DNA of 64,000 bases from Neobacillus niacini NBRC 15566 (GTDB lineage: Bacteria; Bacillota; Bacilli; Bacillales; Cytobacillaceae), in contig NZ_BCVA01000035.1 in the NCBI RefSeq assembly GCF_001591505.1, positions 1-64,000 of the forward strand. The letters are read 5' to 3'. The first letter of the stretch is position 1; every line of letters begins with the position of its first letter. The notes below the pieces were generated by a model that saw only the letters and a program-made list of their open reading frames with translations, did no database searches and was not told the origin of the DNA. The position numbers were made by a program, and so were the translations under genes. Of this stretch, positions 57,886-64,000 are shown piece by piece.

Positions 57886-59163
57886 ATGAAAAAGTTTTTA
57901 GCAATTTTCATGACAGTTCTTTTATTAGCATTAACAGCGTGTTCCTCCTCAGCAGGAAACGAAGAAAAAAAATCAACGGATAAAGATGTTGTGGAAATCG
58001 ATTTCTTCCATAGATGGCCGAATGAACCACGGAAATCTTTCTATGATCAGAAAATCAAAGAATTTGAAGAAGCAAATCCAGGTGTTAAAATTAATGTCAA
58101 TTCTGTTCTAAACGATTCCTACAAAGAGAAAATTAGAGTCCTAGTTTCCAACGACGATCTTCCGCATATTTTCTCATCTTGGTCTGACTCATTTGCTCAA
58201 AATCTTGTATCATCTGATCGTATTATGGCGCTGGATGATATTTTAGCAGAGGATACTGAGTGGGCAGGAAATTTCATTCAGTCTCAATTTGCCGGTTTTA
58301 CATTTGATGAAAAGAAGTATGGTGTACCGTTTACGGTTGACGGAAAGGCATTCTTCTATAATAAGGAAGCCTTCAAGAAAAATAATCTTGAAGTCCCTAA
58401 AACGTATAAAGAATTTATCACAGTTCTAGATAAACTAAAGGATGCTGGCTATGAAACTCCGTTAGTAGAAGGTTTGACCAATGGATGGGCGATTTCTCAT
58501 TACATGGGAACTATTTTTCAAAGGGTTGTTGATCCTTCAGTAACAGCAAAGGATTATAACGTTGAAACAGGTGAGTTTACAGATCCAGGTTATATTAAAG
58601 GATTAGAAATCTTCAAGGAACTTACTGATTACATGGGAGATCTATCAACTGCGATTGATCACGAAGCTGCAAGGAATATGTTTGCAAGTGGTGAAGCACC
58701 AATCGTATACATGCAGTTTGCGGAAGTTAAAATGGTAGAAGATCAAGGTCTAAAAGATTTCGGATTCTTTGACTTCCCTGAAATCGAGGGTGGTAAAGGT
58801 GATTCTAAGGCACTTACTGGTGCACCTGAAGGTTGGATGTTAAGTAAGAATGCACCAAAAGAAGCAGTTGAATTCTTGAAGTTCTTAACATCTGAAGAAA
58901 CGGCTTACGATTTCACGAAAACAGATGGACAATTGAATGCTGTACAGGGTGCGGTTGATGAAGGCAATACTTCTCCTGCCAGATTAGAAGCGTATGAAAT
59001 TGTAACAAATGCTTCTGCAACAACACCGTGGTTTGATAATGCTGTTAATATTAATATTGCCGATATCTTCATGAGAGGCGGACAGACATTAGCAAATGAG
59101 CAAACGACTCCTGAAGAAATTATGAAGGAAGTACAAGCTGAAGCAAAACGTTTGAAAAAGTAG
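57886..59163 (+). CDS. frlO: Fructosamine ABC transporter substrate-binding lipoprotein (FrlO)
   Basis: A 425-residue family 1 sugar-binding lipoprotein: signal peptide MKKFLAIFMTVLLLALTAC with the lipidated Cys at 19, a Ser-rich linker, then the bilobal fold. It captures Amadori compounds outside the membrane for FrlMN. No ATPase gene is present in the operon, so a shared MsmX-type ATPase is likely used, as in B. subtilis. Ribosome site AAAGGGAGTG. Confidence 0.88.
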   Translation: MKKFLAIFMTVLLLALTACSSSAGNEEKKSTDKDVVEIDFFHRWPNEPRKSFYDQKIKEFEEANPGVKINVNSVLNDSYKEKIRVLVSNDDLPHIFSSWSDSFAQNLVSSDRIMALDDILAEDTEWAGNFIQSQFAGFTFDEKKYGVPFTVDGKAFFYNKEAFKKNNLEVPKTYKEFITVLDKLKDAGYETPLVEGLTNGWAISHYMGTIFQRVVDPSVTAKDYNVETGEFTDPGYIKGLEIFKELTDYMGDLSTAIDHEAARNMFASGEAPIVYMQFAEVKMVEDQGLKDFGFFDFPEIEGGKGDSKALTGAPEGWMLSKNAPKEAVEFLKFLTSEETAYDFTKTDGQLNAVQGAVDEGNTSPARLEAYEIVTNASATTPWFDNAVNINIADIFMRGGQTLANEQTTPEEIMKEVQAEAKRLKK

Positions 59164-59175
59164 AAGGAATTCCCC

Positions 59176-59220
59176 TTCCCCCAAGATTCGAGGACAGTGT
59201 TCCTAAGAATCTTGGGGGAA
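59176..59220 (+). other. Strong hairpin between frlO and frlN
   Basis: TTCCCCCAAGATTC and GAATCTTGGGGGAA form a perfect 14-bp stem with a 17-base loop. The following TCTAAC is not a T run. It could stabilise the frlO message or act as a partial block, giving more binding protein than permease. Confidence 0.7.
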
Positions 59221-59257
59221 TCTAACAAACGAGTCGAAAATATTAGGGGTGGGGTCA

Positions 59258-60142
59258 ATGCAAAGAAGGAAATTTAATATTATCCCTGTACTATTCTTAT
59301 TGCCGAGCATCGCCTTGCTGCTCGTATTTGTCTATATTCCGCTGATACAAAACTTTTACAATAGCTTCTTTGATTTTTCAGTATTCTCTCAAACAAAAAC
59401 CTTTGTTGGTTTTGAAAACTTTAAAGCCCTGTTAGCCGATAAAGTTGTAAGCGTTGCACTTCTCAACAATGTAAAGTACGCGATCATCTCTGTGGTCCTA
59501 CAGGTGGGTCTTGCTTTAGTGTTAGCTTATATATTGGAAGATAAATTATTTCATAGAGTAGCCCCTTTCCTTAGGGTTGTTTACTTTATGCCAGTTATGA
59601 TTTCCATATCTGTTGTTGCTTTACTTTTTGGGTTTGTTTACAACCCGCAAATGGGACTTTTAAACAGTTTTCTTGAATTAATTGGTTTAGAAAACCTAAA
59701 AGAGGTATGGCTAGGCAATTTTGAGATAGCCATTTATTCCGTCATTGCGATGTCACAATGGCATAGTATTGGGTTTGTTACCCTGTTATTTATCGTTGCG
59801 ATTCAGAAAATTCCGAAAGAGCTTTACGAAGCTGCTGATATAGATGGAGCTGGAAAAATTAGAAAGTTTTTCAGCATTACAGTACCACAGGTAAAAGAAG
59901 CAATATTTGTAAACACGTTAATTACGATTACTGGATCTATGCTTGTTTTCAACGAACCTTATATTTTGACGAATGGCGGACCAGGTTTCAGTTCAACGGT
60001 TATGTCTGTACATATGTATCAGACTGGATTCGTGAAGGATAACATGGGCTATGCTTCCACACTGGCAATTATTATCTTTATTTTGACAGCGGTACTGGCG
60101 CTAATACAAATTAAATTGTCTCGTACGGGAAAGGATGATTAA
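59258..60142 (+). CDS. frlN: Fructosamine ABC transporter permease FrlN
   Basis: A 294-residue sugar ABC permease (MalF-like) with six membrane helices, starting at IIPVLFLLPSIALLLVFVYIPL. The EAA loop is seen as ELYEAADIDGAGKIRKFFSITVP. The ATG at 59258 follows AGGGGTGG. It partners FrlM. Confidence 0.88.
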   Translation: MQRRKFNIIPVLFLLPSIALLLVFVYIPLIQNFYNSFFDFSVFSQTKTFVGFENFKALLADKVVSVALLNNVKYAIISVVLQVGLALVLAYILEDKLFHRVAPFLRVVYFMPVMISISVVALLFGFVYNPQMGLLNSFLELIGLENLKEVWLGNFEIAIYSVIAMSQWHSIGFVTLLFIVAIQKIPKELYEAADIDGAGKIRKFFSITVPQVKEAIFVNTLITITGSMLVFNEPYILTNGGPGFSSTVMSVHMYQTGFVKDNMGYASTLAIIIFILTAVLALIQIKLSRTGKDD

Positions 60143-60143
60143 C

Positions 60144-61022
60144 ATGGAGCAGGTAATAGAACCATCTGTGGAGAAGGTAATAAAACCATCTCGGAAACTA
60201 CGGAAATTTAGTATTGGCCAATTTGTTACCATGTTAATGTTAGCGGCATTTGCAATCGTCATCCTTTATCCGCTTCTTTGGATGGTTATCTCTTCGATGA
60301 AGAGCTATAATGAGATCTTCAATGATGTCTGGGGGTTACCAAGTACTTGGCTTGTTGAAAACTACTCACTTGCCTGGTCAAAAGATATATCCGGCTATTT
60401 TATGAATAGTTTATTCGTTACAAGTGTAACCATTATTGCAGTTCTAATTATTGGCTCGATGGCGGCATTTGTACTGGCCAGATATAAGACTAGATGGATT
60501 GACATTGCGCTAATTTTTACTATCGGTGGAATGATGATGAATCCACAGGTTGCCTTAATTCCATTGTTTAATATCCTTACTTCGCTAGATTTGATTAATT
60601 CTCATTGGGCACTAATTTTAACGTATATCGCTTATCGATTGCCCTTAACGATTTTGCTTTTGAGAGGATATTTTTTAAGTATTCCAAAAGAACTGGAAGA
60701 GTCGGCCATTATTGATGGGTGTACTGAATTTGGTATCTATCGAAGAATCTATTTGCCGATGTCCGTGCCAATTTTGTTGACGACGATTGTATTGACTGCA
60801 TTCTTTGCATGGAATGAGTTCTTATTTGCCACAATCTTTATTGATTCAGAAACACTAAAAACAATTCCATCAGGTTTAATGAACTTTAGAGATGCCTTAC
60901 GAACTGATTGGGGTGTGCTCCTTGCGGGGATGGTACTCGCTTCGCTTCCAATGATTGCGCTATTAATTTTCTTGCAAAAGTATCTAGTTCAAGGTCTATC
61001 TGAAGGTTCTGTAAAGGGTTAA
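60144..61022 (+). CDS. frlM: Fructosamine ABC transporter permease FrlM
   Basis: A 292-residue MalG-like permease with six helices; EAA loop ELEESAIIDGCTEFGIYRRIYLP. ATG at 60144 is just after the frlN stop, with AAAGGAT suitably spaced; the ATG at 60135 would overlap frlN and lie too near that site. The N-terminal ~25 residues are charged and repeat the pattern VIEPS/VIKPS. Confidence 0.88.
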   Translation: MEQVIEPSVEKVIKPSRKLRKFSIGQFVTMLMLAAFAIVILYPLLWMVISSMKSYNEIFNDVWGLPSTWLVENYSLAWSKDISGYFMNSLFVTSVTIIAVLIIGSMAAFVLARYKTRWIDIALIFTIGGMMMNPQVALIPLFNILTSLDLINSHWALILTYIAYRLPLTILLLRGYFLSIPKELEESAIIDGCTEFGIYRRIYLPMSVPILLTTIVLTAFFAWNEFLFATIFIDSETLKTIPSGLMNFRDALRTDWGVLLAGMVLASLPMIALLIFLQKYLVQGLSEGSVKG

Positions 61023-61038
61023 AGAAAGGATGAGCACG

Positions 61039-61857
61039 TTGAAGATTATTGCAATTGGAGATAATGTGGTAGATTGTTATTTGGATCAGGGGAAGTATTA
61101 TCCTGGAGGTAACTGTGTCAATGTCGCTGTAAATTGTAAGCGTTCAGGTGCGGAGGGTGTCAGTTATATTGGGATTTTTGCCACAGACGACAAAGCAGAT
61201 CATTTAAAAAGCGTTCTTGAGCTGGAAGGTATTCCTTATCATCGTTCGCGTGTGGCAGAAGGAATTAGTGGACAACCAAGCGTAAATCTTAGTGAGGATG
61301 GCGATCGTGTATTTGTAGGCGGACCAAAGAATACGGTTCAACATATTTTAAAATTAAAACTTACCCCTGAGGACTATGAATATATTAAAGAGTTTGATGT
61401 GGCTCATACTAGCTGCTATAGTTCAATGGAAGAGGAACTACCGGGCTTAGCTCAGCATATTAACCTATCCTACGATTTCTCTGATAAATATAATGCCGCC
61501 CAGCTTGAAAAGGTGTGCCCTTATATCAAACATGGATTTTTCTCAGGAGCTCATTTAAGTGATGAGGAACTGGAGAATTTAGTAGAGAGTATAGGGAAAT
61601 ATGGTTTGGAAACAATCGGTATTACCAGAGGGTCCAAGCCTGCTATTTTTCTCCACCAAGGTAAAAGGTATAGTCAAGAAGTGTTTGAAACTGAAATTGT
61701 TGATACAATGGGAGCAGGTGATAGTTTTATCGCTGGATTTTTAACAGCCTTCTACAATCAGAAGGATATGAAGGAATCCTTAGTCTTTGCTGCTGAACGA
61801 GCTAGCATTACTTGCGGGTTTTATGGTGGGTTCGGCTACCCAAAGGATTTAGAATAG
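61039..61857 (+). CDS. frlD: Fructosamine (fructoselysine) kinase FrlD
   Basis: PfkB-family kinase phosphorylating imported Amadori compounds at C6, giving the FrlB substrate. The protein shows GDNVVDCYLDQGKYYPGGN near the N terminus and DTMGAGDSFIAGF with the catalytic Asp. TTG at 61039 (272 residues) has AAAGGA 8 bases upstream; the in-frame ATG at 61030 is immediately next to that site, so it is less likely but not excluded. It follows frlM by 16 bases. Confidence 0.86.
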   Translation: MKIIAIGDNVVDCYLDQGKYYPGGNCVNVAVNCKRSGAEGVSYIGIFATDDKADHLKSVLELEGIPYHRSRVAEGISGQPSVNLSEDGDRVFVGGPKNTVQHILKLKLTPEDYEYIKEFDVAHTSCYSSMEEELPGLAQHINLSYDFSDKYNAAQLEKVCPYIKHGFFSGAHLSDEELENLVESIGKYGLETIGITRGSKPAIFLHQGKRYSQEVFETEIVDTMGAGDSFIAGFLTAFYNQKDMKESLVFAAERASITCGFYGGFGYPKDLE

Positions 61858-61868
61858 TACATTTGATA

Positions 61869-61904
61869 TAGCCTAATGCCATAAGGTAAAGGCTATTATT
61901 TTTA
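61869..61904 (+). terminator. Weak terminator after frlD
   Basis: TAGCCT / AGGCTA 6-bp stem with a 15-base loop, followed by TTATTTTTAAG. Confidence 0.5.
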
Positions 61905-61977
61905 AGTAAAAGGATAGTTTTATAATCATTTTCTTATTATAATTACTATTAAAAGTAAATCTAAGAAGAGGTAACTT

Positions 61978-62745
61978 ATGAATAAGGAAAAGTCTGTTGA
62001 AACAGAGAGCCCGGTGTTTTTGTATGATCAGGTAAAGCATGGCATTATGGAAATGATTAATACGGGAAAAATTGTTTCTGGCCAAAGACTGCCGAATGAG
62101 AAGGAATTATGTGAAGCCTTCGATACAAGCAGAATTACCATTAGGCGAGCGCTGAAGGAACTTGCAAGTGAAGGGGTTATTGAAATCATTCATGGAAAAG
62201 GGACCTTTGTCAAAAACGTGAAACAAAAAATCCATATTCTTAATTTACAAGGTTTTTCGGAATTGTCAGTAGCGACAGGCGATGGCAGTTTCACGAAAGA
62301 AATTTTAGTTAATCAAATTGAAACCGCTGACAAGGAGCTTATGGAGTATTTTGAACGTCATGAGCCATTTGAAGTGGTGAAACTTGTAAGACTTATAAAG
62401 GATGGAAATAATGTCTTTAGTGTTGACTATGCCTTTTTACCGTGTGATATATACCCTGGCATTTCAGAAAAAATAAAGGATAATGTTTCAACTTTTAAAG
62501 TTATACATGATGATTACGGAATAAATTTCGGCAAAGCGCGGAAGGAAATGGAGTTTATTCTTCCTCCTCAAGATTTAAGCAAGCTTCTTCAAGTCTCTCG
62601 AATGGAAACCGTCATTCAAGTTAAGAAATTAATCAAGGATGATCATGAAAGACCGGTACATTACTCCGTTTACTATCTCCTGGCTAATAAGGTAAACTTC
62701 TATATTGACGTCGATATGGACAGTAATCTAGATTTAACGGAATAA
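61978..62745 (+). CDS. frlR: GntR/HutC-family regulator FrlR
   Basis: A 255-residue repressor: N-terminal winged helix (about 12-80, with LPNEKELCEAFDTSRITIRRALKELASEGVIE) and a C-terminal UTRA ligand domain (HILNLQGFSEL onwards). It probably binds the palindrome at 56662 and is released by a fructosamine 6-phosphate. ATG at 61978 follows AAGAGGT. It closes the frl cluster and may be read both from the operon and from its own start. Confidence 0.87.
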   Translation: MNKEKSVETESPVFLYDQVKHGIMEMINTGKIVSGQRLPNEKELCEAFDTSRITIRRALKELASEGVIEIIHGKGTFVKNVKQKIHILNLQGFSELSVATGDGSFTKEILVNQIETADKELMEYFERHEPFEVVKLVRLIKDGNNVFSVDYAFLPCDIYPGISEKIKDNVSTFKVIHDDYGINFGKARKEMEFILPPQDLSKLLQVSRMETVIQVKKLIKDDHERPVHYSVYYLLANKVNFYIDVDMDSNLDLTE

Positions 62746-62753
62746 TCTACAAT

Positions 62754-62789
62754 AAAGACCTGTAGCTTGTGGCATGGGTCTTTGTTGTT
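62754..62789 (+). terminator. frlR terminator
   Basis: AAAGACC / GGGTCTTT stem with a wide loop, followed by GTTGTTTTT. Confidence 0.7.
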
Positions 62790-62805
62790 TTTGGCATACT
62801 TTGTG

Positions 62806-62848
62806 GGGGAAAATGACGATGGCCAGTCTTGCGACTGGCTTTTTTGGC
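62806..62848. repeat. GGCCAGTC hairpin element, copy 1
   Basis: GGGGGAAAATGACGATGGCC leads into a GGCCAGTC/GACTGGCT hairpin followed by TTTTTT. It is repeated with few changes at 63053-63094, so the two copies bracket array F. It looks like a second terminator. Confidence 0.65.
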
Positions 62849-62874
62849 GTTATAAAGATGGTGGAATTGGTTAG

Positions 62875-62986
62875 GCAGGTAAGCAAATGGATTATGCAGG
62901 TAAACAAAGGGTTTTGGCAGATAAAAAGAGGAAAATGCAGGTAAGGGAGAGATTTAGGAAGGTATGGGAGGTGGAATGGCAGGTAA
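62875..62986. repeat. 21-bp-period array F (frlR-nuoA spacer)
   Basis: GCAGGTAA-type sites at 62875, 62896, 62917, 62937 and 62979, that is 21, 21, 20 and 42 bp apart, each followed by purine-rich sequence. Short and degenerate, but the spacing is regular. Confidence 0.6.
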
Positions 62987-63052
62987 GAGGTGCAGATGAT
63001 TGATTTATGTGCAATCTTAATCGGAGAAGGGGTTTTGCAAGGGTGTTTAAGA

Positions 63053-63094
63053 GGGGAGAAAATGAGGATGGCCAGTCTTATGACTGGGTTTTAT
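63053..63094. repeat. GGCCAGTC hairpin element, copy 2
   Basis: GGGGAGAAAATGAGGATGGCC followed by CAGTC/GACTG and GGGTTTTATAGG; a diverged duplicate of 62806-62848. Confidence 0.6.
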
Positions 63095-63521
63095 AGGAGT
63101 TTAGTAGGATGTTGATTGTATTTATTCCTTTTTAATAGAAATTTTAGAATGATTTGGTATATTGTGAATATGATGGTGTTGATGGGTTGTACATAGTTGT
63201 TAGATAAATTGCAGGTGTTTGCTGGATTGTAAAATGAAGTTTTAGTATATTGGGGTACGATTTGGTGTATTTTTTATGACAATTCTCACTGACAATAGTA
63301 GATTTTTGGTATTTAATGTCGATATAGGGAACATGTGGCTACAGTGAGCCTGTAACTATGCACGTCATCTTCCGCTCACGCTCCAGATCACGTGCACCTA
63401 AGTTCAAGGTTTAACAATTCGCTTTTGCGTCATCTCTGAAGTGATTTCAGGGAGCCTTTTCTGCGAGATCACGCAACGCTCAGGGGGTGGGATCTTTGTG
63501 TCTTAAAACCAGGGTGAGCGG
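63095..63521. other. Gene-free spacer before nuoA
   Basis: No credible gene in the 1026-base frlR-nuoA gap. This part starts T/G-rich and becomes GC-richer from about 63350, with CTGAAGTGATTTCAGG-like imperfect hairpins near 63440-63470. Frames open on the minus strand here run through the palindromes and have no ribosome sites. Confidence 0.5.
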
Positions 63522-63671
63522 AAAATTGGAATTTCTATCGCCATGTGCTAACGCACATTGCGCTTCCGCTATCGCGTAAGCTTGCAAAACTTCCCATGCC
63601 AAGGCGTTTTTGTGAGCGAGCTCCCAAACGCTTGGCATGGGAAGTTTTGCGGCGATAGAAATTCCAATTTT
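63522..63671. repeat. Nested 150-bp palindromic element upstream of nuoA
   Basis: The outer arms at 63522-63542 and 63651-63671 are perfect 21-bp inverted repeats (AAAATTGGAATTTCTATCG plus CC). The inner arms at 63584-63609 and 63626-63650 pair over 25 bases (GCAAAACTTCCCATGCCAAG...) with a single extra G on the left, around a 16-base loop. Between outer and inner left arms lies an unpaired ~40-base stretch. MITE-like or a very strong bidirectional hairpin. Confidence 0.8.
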
Positions 63672-63683
63672 TAATAGGTGGTG

Positions 63684-63741
63684 TTGTCGACACAAGATTG
63701 TAACAATGCTATAATGTTATCGGTTACAAGTTTCATTGTTA
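63684..63741 (+). promoter_or_regulatory. nuo promoter region with inverted repeats
   Basis: Consensus TATAAT at 63710-63715; the nearest -35-like TTGTCG (63684-63689) is 20 bases away, so it may need an activator. TAACAATG (63701-63708) and CATTGTTA (63734-63741) form an inverted repeat around the -10, and TTGTAAC/GTTACAA a second one, possibly a repressor site. Confidence 0.45.
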
Positions 63742-63771
63742 TGAAAATTTACAACATTGGAGGGGATGGGC

Positions 63772-64000
63772 ATGGAACTTTTGAATTTATATCAGAATAA
63801 TTATCTGATAGTTTTTGTGTTCCTTTGTCTTGGGGTACTGCTGCCGTTGGTGGCGTTATTTTTAGGTAAGTTTTTGCGTCCTCATAAGCCGAGTGTCGAG
63901 AAGTATACCACATATGAAAGCGGTATTGATCCATTTCACGATTCCCGTGTACAGTTCAATGTCCGCTATTATATTTTTGCCCTTATGTTTGTTATTTTTG
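63772..64000 (+). CDS. nuoA: NADH-quinone oxidoreductase subunit A (partial, cut at window end)
   Basis: First 76 residues of NuoA, a membrane subunit of respiratory complex I. The first helix is LIVFVFLCLGVLLPLVALFLG (about 12-32), then the conserved loop KYTTYESGIDPFHDSRVQFNVRYY in part, and the start of helix 2. ATG at 63772 follows TTGGAGGGG. The coding region runs off the right edge and should continue into nuoB. It lies downstream of the atp/ger/frl block. Confidence 0.93.
   Translation, partial: MELLNLYQNNYLIVFVFLCLGVLLPLVALFLGKFLRPHKPSVEKYTTYESGIDPFHDSRVQFNVRYYIFALMFVIF

Noticed and set aside
63480..63695. Minus-strand frame of 71 codons
   Set aside because: It runs through the nested palindrome and has no ribosome site.
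1..64000. tRNA or rRNA genes, prophage, insertion-sequence transposases
   Set aside because: None found; no tRNA-like cloverleaf with CCA end, rRNA segment, integrase or transposase frame was recognised.

Overview
The window is one continuous stretch of a low-GC, spore-forming Bacillaceae chromosome. Evidence for this is the gene order (speE-speB-ywiB-argS ... rpoE-pyrG-spo0F-fbaA-murAB-glpX-rho-rpmE-tdk-prfA-prmC-spoIIR-ywlC-mntP-ywlE-rpiB-ywlG-glyA-upp-atp), strong AGGAGG-type ribosome sites, small acid-soluble spore proteins, spo0F, spoIIR and a ger operon. The order follows Bacillus subtilis closely, but a nuo operon starts at the right edge (B. subtilis has none) and several blocks are inserted. 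That points, by inference only, to a Neobacillus/Mesobacillus-like genus.

Layout. 1-5.0 kb: polyamine genes, argS and sspH. 5.0-7.4 kb, minus strand: a DUF4023-type peptide, UV endonuclease and cardiolipin synthase. 7.6-18.8 kb: a fatty/branched acyl-CoA block (fadF, mmgABC-like genes, acdA, a TetR regulator and a fused isobutyryl-CoA mutase) with FadR-like and cre-like operators. 19-28.3 kb: rpoE, pyrG with its CTP-sensing leader, ywjG, spo0F with a sigma-H/Spo0A control region, fbaA, murAB, glpX, rho. 28.5-41 kb: rpmE, tdk, prfA-prmC, SASP genes, spoIIR, a DnaA-box cluster at tsaC, mntP, ywlE, rpiB, ywlG, glyA, upp. 41.5-43.7 kb: a secreted subtilase. 43.8-51.4 kb: the complete F1Fo ATP synthase operon. 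51.5-55.8 kb: a gerA-type germinant receptor operon with a fourth, 54-residue gene. 55.9-62.7 kb: a HAD hydrolase and a fructosamine (frl) operon with its GntR repressor. 62.7-64 kb: repeat-rich spacer and the start of nuoA.

Most unusual signal. The spacers carry tandem arrays whose sequences differ but whose period is constant. Four arrays (959-1122, 4361-4577, 32592-33110, 41021-41375) repeat at exactly 52 bp, with oppositely oriented arms whose centres alternate about 20 and 32 bp apart. Others repeat at 21/42 bp (13441-13637, 62875-62986). These periods are whole numbers of DNA turns. They are not CRISPRs, have no partner genes here, and I do not recognise them as a described family. Other dispersed elements include a 132-181 bp CTGTTGAT-ended element (two copies plus an edge fragment), a ~105 bp element at two loci, and a nested 150 bp palindrome before nuoA. 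In addition, the 3' ends of speE, argS, icmF and rho switch to codons almost lacking third-position T.
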